A DNA stretch of 44,800 nucleotides from Flavobacteriales bacterium UBA2426 (lineage in GTDB: Bacteria; Bacteroidota; Bacteroidia; Flavobacteriales_F; PHOS-HE28), in contig DDRC01000056.1 in NCBI GenBank assembly GCA_002342985.1, positions 5,195 through 49,994 of the forward strand, read 5' to 3'. Under the pieces are notes generated by a model that was not told the origin of the DNA, made no database searches, and worked only from the letters and a program-made list of their open reading frames with translations. Position 1 is the first letter of the stretch; the number at the start of each line of letters is the position of its first letter. This document shows, one piece after another, positions 17,779-26,135 of this stretch. A program made the translations under genes and the position numbers.

Positions 17779-17786
17779 TAACTTCG
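17779..17786 (+). promoter_or_regulatory. -7 element TAACTTCG before the LysM transglycosylase
   Basis: A TAnnTTCG match that ends five bases before the ATG at 17792. The spacing is the same as at the enoyl-CoA hydratase gene, so the transcript would be leaderless or nearly so. Confidence 0.45.
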
Positions 17787-17791
17787 GCGCC

Positions 17792-19246
17792 ATGGCCTTG
17801 CACCTTCGCATCACCATCGCGGCCGCGCTGCTGCACCCGGCGCTGAGCGCCCAGCACGAAGCGCCGCTGACGCTCCCCTCGGACGACCCGGTGATCGCCC
17901 GGCTCGACGACCTGGCCGCACTGCACTGGATCAAGCATACCCCATTCACCACCGACACCGCCCACCACAATGTGCACGGCTTCGCCCCCGACCAGGTGCC
18001 CGTTTGGCCGGAGGAGACCGTGCGCCAGCGGCTGGCCGTGCTCGATGCCGCCACCCCGTTCGACCTGGTGCACAACCGCGTGGTGCAGTCCTACATCGAC
18101 CTCTATGCAGTGCGCAAGCGGGAGATGACCTCGCGCATGCTGGGCCTTGCCGAGCTCTACTTCCCCACCTTCGAGGAGCACCTTGACCGGCACGGGATTC
18201 CCTTGGAGATGAAGTACCTGGCCGTGGTGGAGAGCGCGCTCAACCCGAGCGCACGCTCACGTGCCGGCGCCGTGGGCCTCTGGCAATTCATGCTCCCCAC
18301 GGGCCGTCTCTACGGCCTGAAGGCCGACAGCTATATCGACGAGCGCCACGATGTGTTCAAGAGCACCGAAGCGGCCTGCCGGTACCTCAAGCACCTCCAT
18401 GGCATCTACAACGATTGGGAGCTGGCCCTGGCCGCTTACAACTGCGGCCCCGGCAACGTGAACAAGGCCATCCGCCGCAGCGGCGGAGCCAAGGATTACT
18501 GGCGCATCTACGATCATCTCCCGCGCGAGACCCGGGGCTATGTGCCGGCCTTCATCGCGGTCAACTACATCTTCAACCACCACGCCGACCACAACCTGTA
18601 TCCGGTGGCACCAACCTATTGCGCCTATGAGGTGGACACCGTACGCGTGTGCTACCCGCTCGACCTCTCCGCCATCGCCGTGCTGACCGGTGGCACAGTG
18701 CAGGAGCTCAGGGACCTCAATCCGACCTTCAAGCTCGGCATCGTGCCGGATGTGGACCAGCCCGTGAGCCTCTATCTTCCCAAGGATGCCGTTCCCGTGT
18801 TCCTCAGCAACGAGGAGGCCCTCCGCTACAGCTATTATGCTGCTAATCCCGGCTCTGCAGCACCCGCCCCTTTGGCGCCAGCGCCTCCCGAGGAGAAGCG
18901 TCACGTGGTGAGACGGGGCGAATCGCTGGGCGGCATTGCGGCCAAGTACGGCCTCTCGGTCACCGAACTGAAGCGGCTCAATGGCCTTCGCAGCAACACC
19001 ATCCATCCGGGCCAGAAGCTCCTCGTACGGCGGGGGGCGGCCAAGGCCGTTGACCGCACGGCCGATCCCGAGCCCAGGAGCGAGGGGCAGGCCGACTACC
19101 ACATCGTGCAGCCGGGCGATACGCTCTGGGGCATCGCGCAGCGGTACCCAGGGGTGAGCGTGGAGGACCTGCGGCGCCTGAATGACGGGCTCGTGCATGG
19201 ACTCAAGCCCGGCGCACGGATCAAGGTGCGCATTCCGCGGGGATGA
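17792..19246 (+). CDS. Membrane-bound lytic murein transglycosylase with LysM domains (MltD-like)
   Basis: 484 residues with a signal peptide (1-20, ending ALSAQ). The SLT lysozyme-like domain spans about 128-240, with catalytic Glu147 in VVESALNPSA, then GAVGLWQFM and AAYNCGPGNV. Two clear LysM domains follow, at about 371-414 (HVVRRGESLGGIAAKYGLS) and 436-481 (YHIVQPGDTLWGIAQRYPG); a weaker LysM-like segment lies near 283-331. It cleaves the MurNAc-GlcNAc bond of peptidoglycan to give 1,6-anhydro ends, in the periplasm. No lipobox is seen, so membrane attachment is uncertain. Its stop overlaps the DUF4837 gene by four bases. Confidence 0.93.
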   Translation: MALHLRITIAAALLHPALSAQHEAPLTLPSDDPVIARLDDLAALHWIKHTPFTTDTAHHNVHGFAPDQVPVWPEETVRQRLAVLDAATPFDLVHNRVVQSYIDLYAVRKREMTSRMLGLAELYFPTFEEHLDRHGIPLEMKYLAVVESALNPSARSRAGAVGLWQFMLPTGRLYGLKADSYIDERHDVFKSTEAACRYLKHLHGIYNDWELALAAYNCGPGNVNKAIRRSGGAKDYWRIYDHLPRETRGYVPAFIAVNYIFNHHADHNLYPVAPTYCAYEVDTVRVCYPLDLSAIAVLTGGTVQELRDLNPTFKLGIVPDVDQPVSLYLPKDAVPVFLSNEEALRYSYYAANPGSAAPAPLAPAPPEEKRHVVRRGESLGGIAAKYGLSVTELKRLNGLRSNTIHPGQKLLVRRGAAKAVDRTADPEPRSEGQADYHIVQPGDTLWGIAQRYPGVSVEDLRRLNDGLVHGLKPGARIKVRIPRG

Positions 19247-20265
19247 AGCAGGCAACGACCGCACTGGCCCTGTGCCTCCTCCTGTTCGCTTGCGGAAGCC
19301 GGGAACAGCGGCTGCCCGACAGCGCCGGCGGCCCCGATGAAGTGCTGGTGGTGATGCCCAAGGGCCATTGGGAGAGCGAACCCGGCGCCGCGGTGCGGGC
19401 CCTGCTCGAACAGCCCATGGCCGGGGTACCGCAGCCGGAGCCGAGATTCCGCGTGGCGCACTGCCGCCCGGAGGACTTCTCTACGCTGCTACGGGTCCAC
19501 CACAGCGTCATCCGCGCCGACATCGGCAGCGACAGCACAGCCTTCACCGCCCTGCGCGATGCGCACGCCCGCGGGCAGCTGATGATCCGCGTGGCCGCTC
19601 CCCGGCCCGGGGCATGGAACGAGCTCTGGCAGGCCAAGGGGCATGAGGCCGTGGCCGCCCTGGAGGACCACCAGCGCGCCCGGACCGGTGAGCGGCTCCG
19701 CCGCGAGCGCGATGCCGCAGTGAGCGGCAGCATCCGCTCCGCGATGGGGATCGCGCTCGATATCCCCGGCGGCTATCGCGTGGTGAAGCAGGAGAACGGC
19801 TTCGCCTGGCTCCAGCGCGACCGGATCATGAGCGGCAGCGGCCTGGAGCACAATGTCATCGAGGGCGTGCTCATCCATTCCCGTCCCTACACGAGCGACA
19901 GCACCTGGAACGTGCGCTACCTGGTGGACCTCCGCGACAGCGTGACGCGGGCCCACGTGGAAGGCCCCGACCCAGGCTCCTACATGATCGTGCAGCGCGG
20001 CTTCGAGCAGCTTGACCTGATGCCGACGGGCAGGGCCGTTCAACTCAATGGCCGCTTCGCCTACCTCATGCACGGGCTCTTCGGCATGCAGGGCGCCAAG
20101 ATGGGCGGCCCCTTCGTGAGCCTTTCCACGCTCGATCCCTCGGGCACGCGCATCATCACGGTGGAAGGCTTTGCCTATGCGCCCCAATTCGACAAGCGCC
20201 CTTACGTGCGCGAGCTAGAGGCACTGCTGTTCTCGCTCCGCATGGAGTCCGGGGCCACTCCTTGA
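19243..20265 (+). CDS. DUF4837-family lipoprotein
   Basis: 340 residues. The signal MKQATTALALCLLLFAC gives a lipobox with Cys17. The body carries DUF4837 hallmarks: DEVLVVMPKGHWES early, an MGIALDIPGGYRVVKQENGF segment (read around residues 167-186) in the middle, then LVDLRDSVTRAHVEGPDPG and FEGFAYAP-like closing strands (here VEGFAYAPQFDKRPYVRELE). The family is confined largely to Bacteroidota and is of unknown function. It overlaps the LysM transglycosylase gene by ATGA, a pairing I recall from other Bacteroidota genomes, so a role in envelope maintenance is a reasonable guess. Confidence 0.87.
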   Translation: MKQATTALALCLLLFACGSREQRLPDSAGGPDEVLVVMPKGHWESEPGAAVRALLEQPMAGVPQPEPRFRVAHCRPEDFSTLLRVHHSVIRADIGSDSTAFTALRDAHARGQLMIRVAAPRPGAWNELWQAKGHEAVAALEDHQRARTGERLRRERDAAVSGSIRSAMGIALDIPGGYRVVKQENGFAWLQRDRIMSGSGLEHNVIEGVLIHSRPYTSDSTWNVRYLVDLRDSVTRAHVEGPDPGSYMIVQRGFEQLDLMPTGRAVQLNGRFAYLMHGLFGMQGAKMGGPFVSLSTLDPSGTRIITVEGFAYAPQFDKRPYVRELEALLFSLRMESGATP

Positions 20266-20298
20266 GCGTCAAGCAATAGTGCTACCGCACGGCGCGTT

Positions 20299-20307
20299 TT
20301 ATCCACA
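20299..20307 (+). promoter_or_regulatory. Perfect DnaA-box sequence TTATCCACA
   Basis: TTATCCACA lies in the short gap after the DUF4837 gene. A weaker inverted near-match (TGTTGAAAA) lies about 24 bases further on. One box can occur by chance and no dnaA gene or cluster of boxes is nearby, so this is only flagged. Confidence 0.35.
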
Positions 20308-20359
20308 GCGCGGTCGCGCGTGTTGAAAAATGAACGCCGACGACCACAGGCACTGCGCC

Positions 20360-20367
20360 TACTTTTC
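20360..20367 (+). promoter_or_regulatory. -7-like element TACTTTTC before the 81-residue gene
   Basis: TACTTTTC matches TAnnTTTG except for the last base and lies 10 bases before the ATG at 20378. It favours that ATG over the one at 20330, which would lie upstream of it. Confidence 0.35.
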
Positions 20368-20377
20368 GGCTGCACCC

Positions 20378-20623
20378 ATGGATTTCGCCCACCTCCGCCA
20401 ATACGCCCACCAGCACTGCCGCTTCAAGCTCCGGAGCGGCAAGGAGGTCTTCGGCGTGGTGTGGGAGGTGGAGACCAGCGAAGCCGCCGGCGCCGATGGT
20501 GTGAAGCGCCTCTTCTTCGCCAGCGTGCGCGACTACGAACGCCTGCAGCGCGTCGGTGCACCGGTACAGGTCATCGCCATGCAGCCCGAGGAGATCGTGG
20601 CGGTGGAGAGCCTGGCGAGCTGA
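20378..20623 (+). CDS. Small conserved-looking protein of unknown function
   Basis: 81 residues from MDFAHLRQYAHQHCRFKLRS; an in-frame ATG at 20330 would add 16 residues of low conservation character. The protein is compact and strand-rich (FKLRSGKEVFGVVWEVE, then RLFFASVRDYERLQ), with an SH3-barrel or Sm-like feel in which a short loop (ETSEAAGADG) joins two strands, ending in EEIVAVESLAS. No signal or membrane segment is present, so it should be cytoplasmic. I do not recognise the family with certainty. It ends six bases before the HEAT/cyclophilin gene, which probably shares its transcript. Confidence 0.72.
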   Translation: MDFAHLRQYAHQHCRFKLRSGKEVFGVVWEVETSEAAGADGVKRLFFASVRDYERLQRVGAPVQVIAMQPEEIVAVESLAS

Positions 20624-20629
20624 GCGTGC

Positions 20630-22465
20630 ATGCGCCCCTTGCTTTTCCTGCTGCTGATCACCGCGTGCGGTGCAGTGCGGCGCGAGGCACTCAACCGATG
20701 GGCCGATGACCGCCTCTGGCCCGTGCTCGAAGCACAGGAGCATCGTGATACGCCAGCCCTGTGCGCGCTGCTGAAGCACGGAACCCATGCGGTGCGCGAG
20801 GCCGCTGCGCTGGCCTTCGCAAGCGTGCAGGACTCCGCTGCCCGCCGTTGCCTGATGGCCGCGCTGCACGATCCTGAGCCCCATGTTCGCGCTGCTGCCG
20901 CCTCCTCGCTGGCACTGGTGGCGGATACCATGGTCGCCCGGCTGCTGAGTGATGCCTTCACCGCCGAGCATGACAGCGCCGCCCGCCGCGCCTTGCTCCA
21001 TGCGGCCTTCCGCGCCGAGCTCAGCACCCGTGAGCACGATGCGCAATGGCTCATCGGCTTCCTGGAAAGCGATGACGCGATGATCCGCCTGCTCGCTGCG
21101 CAGAAACTGTCGCGCAGCACACCGGCGCTCAATGACATGGAGCATGGCGTGCTGCACGCGGCGCATGTCGAGGACGATCCGGAAGTGCGCGCATCCCTCG
21201 TCCTCTCCTTGCGCCGCGGATCGCTACCGGCCTCGCTCGATTCACTTCGCAGATGGATCGCGGCCGATGCTGACGCTGGTGTCCGCATCGCGGCGATCAG
21301 GGCTTTGGCGAAGCGCGCTGAAGCGCCCACGCAGGAGCTGCATGATGCCCTGACCGACAGGGTGACCGGTGTTCGCCAGGCTGCGTTCGAAGCGCTCTCG
21401 GGCCTGCCATCGGGTGATGCTGCGGCCATGCTGCGCTTGGCCGAGAGCGGCGCTGACACGCTATTCCGCATTCAGCTGCTCGGCCTTGCCATGCGGCACG
21501 GGGCGGAGAACGAAGTGGACCGCGCACGCCACATGCTTCATGCGCTCTGCGACAGCGCTTCGGCACCCCAGCGTCGCGCCGCTGCGATGCGCTCACTGGC
21601 CGCAGCATGGGCGCCAGGGTACCACGTGGAGCTGCTATCCGTAATGCAGAGCGATGCACCATCTGCGGTGCGGCAAGCGGCATTCGAGGGCCTGGTCGGC
21701 ATCACCAGGTCCATCATGGCGCGCTCACGATACGCTACGGTGGAAGACCATTATCGCCAACTGGGCAACGTGATCCGATCGGCCATCCATACGAAGGATG
21801 CGGGGTTGGTCTGCGCCGCGGCCGAGTTCCTCCAACAGGAGGAGGCCGCCACCATCCGACTTCTTCTGCCACCAACGATGGATGAGAAGGCCCTCGCTCC
21901 GCTGCACCCCATCCGGGACCTTGAGGCCATCCTGCTGTTGAGGCAGGCCGCCGCGAAGCGCGATGGGCTTCCCCCGCCAACGCACGCGGGCCCGCCCTTC
22001 AACCACCCCATCAACAAGGAGAGGCTGCGCGCCTTGAAGCAGGGCCAGCGCTACCGCATCACCACCACCAAGGGCATCATCCTCATCGCCACCGATGTGG
22101 ACGAATGCCCCGGCAGCAGCCTCGCCTTCGATTCGCTTGTCACCGCAGGGTACTACAATGGCAAGGCCTTCCACCGCATGGTGCCCAACTTCGTGGTGCA
22201 GGGCGGCTGCCCACGCGGCGATGGCTACGGCGGCATGCCGTGGACGCTACGTACCGAGATCGGCCGCAAACCCTTCACCGCAGGCTCCGTGGGGCTCGCT
22301 TCCGCAGGCCGCGACACCGAGAGCTGCCAGTTCTTCATCACCCACAGCGCCACCCCGCACCTGGATGGCCGCTACACCCGCTTCGGTGAGGTGGTGGAGG
22401 GCATGGATGTGCTGTGGCGGCTGCAGGTGGGGGATGTGATGGTGAGCGTGGAACGCGTGGAATAA
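20630..22465 (+). CDS. HEAT-repeat lipoprotein fused to a cyclophilin-type peptidyl-prolyl isomerase
   Basis: 611 residues. The N-terminus MRPLLFLLLITAC is a short lipoprotein signal with Cys13. Residues about 30-400 are helical HEAT-like repeats rich in Ala, Leu and Arg with DPEPHVRAAAASSLA-like units. From about 470 to the end there is a cyclophilin domain: TTTKGIILIATDVDECPGSS, then FHRMVPNFVVQGGCPRGDG, GSVGLASAGRDTESCQFFIT and FGEVVEGMDVLWRLQVGD. The catalytic-site segments FHR..VVQGG and QFFIT are kept, so isomerase activity is likely. The combination suggests a folding factor on the envelope side with a protein-binding arm; that role is inferred. Confidence 0.88.
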   Translation: MRPLLFLLLITACGAVRREALNRWADDRLWPVLEAQEHRDTPALCALLKHGTHAVREAAALAFASVQDSAARRCLMAALHDPEPHVRAAAASSLALVADTMVARLLSDAFTAEHDSAARRALLHAAFRAELSTREHDAQWLIGFLESDDAMIRLLAAQKLSRSTPALNDMEHGVLHAAHVEDDPEVRASLVLSLRRGSLPASLDSLRRWIAADADAGVRIAAIRALAKRAEAPTQELHDALTDRVTGVRQAAFEALSGLPSGDAAAMLRLAESGADTLFRIQLLGLAMRHGAENEVDRARHMLHALCDSASAPQRRAAAMRSLAAAWAPGYHVELLSVMQSDAPSAVRQAAFEGLVGITRSIMARSRYATVEDHYRQLGNVIRSAIHTKDAGLVCAAAEFLQQEEAATIRLLLPPTMDEKALAPLHPIRDLEAILLLRQAAAKRDGLPPPTHAGPPFNHPINKERLRALKQGQRYRITTTKGIILIATDVDECPGSSLAFDSLVTAGYYNGKAFHRMVPNFVVQGGCPRGDGYGGMPWTLRTEIGRKPFTAGSVGLASAGRDTESCQFFITHSATPHLDGRYTRFGEVVEGMDVLWRLQVGDVMVSVERVE

Positions 22466-22487
22466 GCTGATGGGATGCGGCGATCGT

Positions 22488-23012
22488 TCAGCCCTTCCGG
22501 CTCGCTTCCAGGTAGCCGTTCAACAGGTCGGCCAACTCCTGGTGCTGGTAGCCGTAGTTGTCGGGCAGGGCTGCGTGGTAACCCCAGAAGGCCGTGTTCC
22601 AAGCCTGCCAACGGCGATGGCTTGACAGGGGCTTTGAGCCTTCGACGAACAGGATGCCCACGTAGCGGTGCCGTTGCCGGAAGGGTCCGTGCCACCGGGT
22701 CCATTCGGCCACACCGAAGCGCTCGATCTCCTGCCACGCATAGTGGCTGTGCCGCAGGAAGGTCTTCACATAAAGACCCTGGGTGGTGATCACCACACGG
22801 GAGGTCCCGGGTATCAGCTGGATCACCGCCACCACGGCGATCAGACCGAAGAAGACCTGGCCGAACCAGCCGACACCACGCTTGAACGGTTCCGTGGCGT
22901 GATGGGCCATCCACCAGCCCGCGACCACGAACAACACGCCAATGGCCATTACACCCAGCCACTTCCACGGCCGTGGTGTCAATACCAGCAGGGGATGTTC
23001 GATGGCTGACAT
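22488..23012 (-). CDS. Small membrane protein, STM3941-like
   Basis: 174 residues. Two hydrophobic helices near residues 19-37 and 49-66 are followed by a cytoplasmic domain with SRVVITTQGLYVKTFLRHSHYAW region (positions 70-92), EIERFGV and a C-terminal SxxALPDNYGYQHQELADLLN segment. The phrase LPDNYGY before a helix is typical of the small STM3941-type family, whose function is unknown. It lies downstream of lysS on the same strand, 87 bases away, and ends tail-to-tail with the HEAT/cyclophilin gene, 22 bases apart. Confidence 0.8.
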   Translation of the reverse strand: MSAIEHPLLVLTPRPWKWLGVMAIGVLFVVAGWWMAHHATEPFKRGVGWFGQVFFGLIAVVAVIQLIPGTSRVVITTQGLYVKTFLRHSHYAWQEIERFGVAEWTRWHGPFRQRHRYVGILFVEGSKPLSSHRRWQAWNTAFWGYHAALPDNYGYQHQELADLLNGYLEASRKG

Positions 23013-23033
23013 TTCAGAAACGCCGTCGCTCGG

Positions 23034-23061
23034 GTAGGTCGACCCGGTGGGTCGACGCTAC
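23034..23061. repeat. Palindromic element GTAG-GTCGACCC-GGT-GGGTCGAC-(G)CTAC
   Basis: A perfect 8-base stem (23038-23045 with 23049-23056), a 3-base loop, and outer GTAG/CTAC pairing with one bulged base. It sits in the 87-base gap between the lysS stop and the next gene on the minus strand. It looks like a REP-type intergenic palindrome; lacking a T-run it is not a standard terminator. Confidence 0.7.
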
Positions 23062-23099
23062 AGGTGCAATTCCCGAGGATCGCGGTTGTAGATGATGCC

Positions 23100-24632
23100 C
23101 TAGCCTTGCTCAAAGCGTTCCGGCCGCATCTGCGGGAACAGCAGCACCTCCTGGATCGCGGGATTGTCCGTGAGCAGCATCACCAGGCGGTCCATGCCGA
23201 TGCCGATGCCGCTGGTGGGCGGCATGCCGAACTCCAGCGCACGCAGGAAGTCCTGATCGATGTACATGGCCTCGTCATCGCCGCGTTGCTGCAGCTTCAG
23301 CTGTTCCTCGAAGCGCTCGCGCTGGTCGATCGGGTCGTTGAGCTCGCTGTAGGCGTTGGCCACCTCGAAGCCGGCCACGAACAGCTCGAAGCGTTCGGTG
23401 AGGCGCGGGTCCTCGCGGTGCTTCTTGCAAAGGGGGCTCATCTCCACCGGGAAGTCGGTGACGAAGGTGGGCTGGATCAGCTCGGGCTGCACCAACGTGC
23501 TGAACAGCTCGTCGATCAACTTGCCCTTGCCCATGCTGGGCGCCACCTCGACCCCATGCTTCATGCACAGCGCACGGATGTCGTCCTCCTCCATGTCGAG
23601 CACATTCATGCCGATCTTCTCCTCAATGCTGCCCACCATGGTGATGCGCCGGAACGGACCGGTGAAATCGATCTCCTTGCTTTGGAAGCTGGCCTTGGGC
23701 GATCCGTTGGCAGCGGTGGCCACGCGCTGGAACACGCCTTCGATGAAGTCCATCATCCAGCGGTAGTCCTTGTAAGCCACGTAGAGCTCCATCACCGTGA
23801 ACTCCGGGTTGTGGGTGCGGTCCATGCCCTCGTTCCGGAAGTTGCGGCTGAACTCGAACACGCCGTCGAATCCACCCACCAGCAGGCGCTTCAGGTAGAG
23901 CTCGTTCGCGATGCGCAGGTAGAAGGGCACATCAAGCGCATTGTGGTGCGTGGTGAAGGGCCGGGCCGCCGCGCCGCCGGGAATGGCCTGCAGCACGGGC
24001 GTATCCACCTCCAGATACCCGGCCCGCTGGAAGGCGCTGCGCATGGCGTCGAAGATGCGCGTCCGCTTCAGGAAGGTCTCCCTCACGTGAGGGTTCACCA
24101 CCAGGTCCACGTAGCGCATGCGGTAGCGCAGTTCGGGGTCGCTGAAGGCATCGTGCACGTTGCCTTCCTCGTCGGTCTTCACCACGGGCAGCGGGCGCAG
24201 CGCCTTGCTCAGCACGGTGAGCTGTTCCACATGCACGGTGATCTCGCCGGTGCGGGTCTTGAACACATGGCCCTTCACGCCGATGAAGTCGCCGAGGTGC
24301 AGCAGGTGCTTCCATACCTCGTCGTAGAGGGTCTTGTCCTCGCCGGGGCAGATGCCGTCGCGGGCGATGTAGATCTGCTGGTCGCCGGTGTGGTCGCGCA
24401 GCACGGCGAAGCTGGCCTTGCCCATCAACCGCACGCTCATCAGGCGGCCGGCCAGGGCCACCTCCTGCTTGGGGGCGTCCTCACCGGTGGGCTCCTGCCA
24501 GCCGCTCTTCACCGTGGTGGCGGTGTGCGAAACCGGGTATTCGGCGGCCGGGAAGGGTTCGATGCCTAGGGCGCGCAGCTTCTGCAGGGCCTCACGACGT
24601 ACGATTTCCTGATCGGAAAGGGCGTGAAACAT
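23100..24632 (-). CDS. lysS: Lysyl-tRNA synthetase, class II
   Basis: 510 residues. It charges tRNA(Lys) with lysine in the cytoplasm. The N-terminal OB-fold anticodon-binding domain (about 55-165) includes LAGRLMSVRLMGKASFAVL. The class II core shows RYRMRYVDLVVNP, motif 2 as FRNEGMDRTHNPEF, and motif 3 as GIGIGMDRLVMLLT (475-488), with EVLLFPQMRPE at the end. The length is as expected for a bacterial LysS. The long open frame on the opposite strand over 23064-24569 is a composition effect. Confidence 0.97.
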   Translation of the reverse strand: MFHALSDQEIVRREALQKLRALGIEPFPAAEYPVSHTATTVKSGWQEPTGEDAPKQEVALAGRLMSVRLMGKASFAVLRDHTGDQQIYIARDGICPGEDKTLYDEVWKHLLHLGDFIGVKGHVFKTRTGEITVHVEQLTVLSKALRPLPVVKTDEEGNVHDAFSDPELRYRMRYVDLVVNPHVRETFLKRTRIFDAMRSAFQRAGYLEVDTPVLQAIPGGAAARPFTTHHNALDVPFYLRIANELYLKRLLVGGFDGVFEFSRNFRNEGMDRTHNPEFTVMELYVAYKDYRWMMDFIEGVFQRVATAANGSPKASFQSKEIDFTGPFRRITMVGSIEEKIGMNVLDMEEDDIRALCMKHGVEVAPSMGKGKLIDELFSTLVQPELIQPTFVTDFPVEMSPLCKKHREDPRLTERFELFVAGFEVANAYSELNDPIDQRERFEEQLKLQQRGDDEAMYIDQDFLRALEFGMPPTSGIGIGMDRLVMLLTDNPAIQEVLLFPQMRPERFEQG

Positions 24633-24655
24633 GACGGAATGAGGAAAATGGCCCG

Positions 24656-24663
24656 CGAAGATA
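24656..24663 (-). promoter_or_regulatory. -7 element TATCTTCG before lysS
   Basis: A TAnnTTCG match on the minus strand, 23 bases upstream of the lysS ATG at 24632. Confidence 0.4.
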
Positions 24664-25081
24664 CCGGGTGGGTAAAGATGGGGTCGAAGGTTGTTCGCCA
24701 GATCGAACCGTCGCCTACTGACCGATCGGTATCACAGGAATCGCATCGTGGTCATGTGGGACGGGCCACCTACCAGTGACCTCATCATTGACAGCGAAAC
24801 GCCACCTCGCCGCTCCTCTTCATATCGATGTCCCGACCAGCGCACATGCTACCAAAGCTTCCCGTAGGGGTGGCGAATCCGCTCCGACTCCAGATCGATG
24901 GGTCCGGAGAATGGCTGCGGCACGCCGATCCCGGGCCCCTTGGCCGAAGTCTTGGACTTTCGCTTGATCCCGTTCTCCGCCTAAAGGGAGAGCGTGGTCC
25001 TCATTCCGGAATGATATCCCTATAGCAACCCATGCGCAAGGGCCAAACAACCCGGAAACGCGATGCTGCGTAACACGCCCC

Positions 25082-25089
25082 TAATTTCG
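25082..25089 (+). promoter_or_regulatory. -7 element TAATTTCG before the sugar isomerase gene
   Basis: A TAnnTTCG match 19 bases upstream of the ATG at 25109, inside an otherwise C-rich leader. Confidence 0.42.
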
Positions 25090-25108
25090 ACCCCGCATAC
25101 CCCACCCC

Positions 25109-26095
25109 ATGTACAACCTCATCGATGCCTTCCCCAAGCAACTGAAGGAAGCCTTGGAGATCGGCCGCAAGGCCCAACTGAAGGCCCCCGGCGGACCCTA
25201 CGGCAACGTGGTCGTCACCGGATTGGGCGGCAGCGGCATCGGCGGACGCATCGCGGCGCAGCTGGTAGCCAAGGAGGCCAGGTGCCCCATCGAGGTCTAC
25301 AACAACTACTACCTGCCCGGCTACGTGAACCACAAGAGCCTGGTGATCGCCTGCAGCTACAGCGGAAACACCGAGGAGACCATCGCCGCCATGGAGCAGG
25401 CGCTGGGCAAGGGCGCCCGCGTGGTGGTGATCACCAGTGGCGGCACCATGCTGGAGATGGCCAAGGCGAAGGGACTGGACCACATCGTGATCCCGGGCGG
25501 CAACCCACCGCGCACCATGCTGGCCTATTCGTTGGTGCAGCAGTTCTTCGTGCTCCATCATTTTGGCATCATCGGCGATGGCTTCGAGGGCGCGATCAAG
25601 ACCGCCGCGAACATGCTCGAGGATGAGAAGACCCGGATCCAGGCGGCGGCCAAGGAGCTCACCGAGAAGCTCTTCGGCAAGCGCCTGGTCATCTACAGCG
25701 AGGCGAGCACCGAGGCGGTGAGCATCCGTTTCCGGCAGCAGGTGAACGAGAACAGCAAGGAGCTGTGCTGGCACCATGCCATCCCCGAGATGAACCACAA
25801 CGAGCTGGTGGGCTGGGCCGGGGGGAAGGACGATATCGCGGTGGTGATCTTCCGCCACAAGGAGGACCATGAGCGCAGCCAGATCCGCATGGAGATCAAC
25901 AAGGATGTATTCCGCAAGTACACGCCGCACATCCACGATGTGTGGAGCCAGGGCGACACGGCCTTCGCGCGCCAGCTGCACCTGATCAACCTCGGCGACT
26001 GGGTGAGCTACTACTGGGCGGAGAAGAAGGGCGTGGACCCGAGCGAGATCGCGGTGATCAACATGCTGAAGGGGAAGCTGGCGGAGGTGAAGTAG
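25109..26095 (+). CDS. Bifunctional phosphoglucose/phosphomannose isomerase
   Basis: 328 residues, the usual size of the bifunctional enzyme family. It interconverts glucose-6-phosphate or mannose-6-phosphate with fructose-6-phosphate, linking glycolysis with mannose-based glycan precursors. The first SIS domain carries VTGLGGSGIGG (36-46) and CSYSGNTEET (82-91), the sugar-phosphate-binding loop. The second half has FRQQVNENSKELCWHHAIPE region followed by MNHNELVGW, the part bearing the active-site Glu and His. The gene sits alone with its own promoter-like element, directly before the GxxExxY cassette. Confidence 0.93.
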   Translation: MYNLIDAFPKQLKEALEIGRKAQLKAPGGPYGNVVVTGLGGSGIGGRIAAQLVAKEARCPIEVYNNYYLPGYVNHKSLVIACSYSGNTEETIAAMEQALGKGARVVVITSGGTMLEMAKAKGLDHIVIPGGNPPRTMLAYSLVQQFFVLHHFGIIGDGFEGAIKTAANMLEDEKTRIQAAAKELTEKLFGKRLVIYSEASTEAVSIRFRQQVNENSKELCWHHAIPEMNHNELVGWAGGKDDIAVVIFRHKEDHERSQIRMEINKDVFRKYTPHIHDVWSQGDTAFARQLHLINLGDWVSYYWAEKKGVDPSEIAVINMLKGKLAEVK

Positions 26096-26102
26096 TCATT
26101 GT

Positions 26103-26127
26103 CGCGGAGGCGCAGAGTCGCGGAGAA
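26103..26127 (+). repeat. Left inverted-repeat arm of the GxxExxY cassette
   Basis: GAGGCGCAGAG-TC-GCGGAGAA at 26107-26127 matches the reverse complement of the right arm at 19 of 21 positions, the two differences being adjacent. It begins eight bases after the isomerase stop codon. Confidence 0.78.
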
Positions 26128-26135
26128 CCCCAAGC

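Larger units (their letters stand above)
24633..25108. other. 476-base gene-free stretch between lysS and the isomerase gene
   Basis: This is a divergent intergenic region. It holds a -7 element for each side (24656-24663 minus; 25082-25089 plus). Between them the sequence is of ordinary composition; short frames in it have no protein-like character. I see no tRNA, hairpin of note or repeat. Confidence 0.55.

Noticed and set aside
23064..24569. 501-codon plus-strand frame
   Set aside because: Antisense to lysS, whose class II motifs are unmistakable.
24760..25030. Short frames between lysS and the isomerase
   Set aside because: Arg/Ala-rich, no motif and no start signal.
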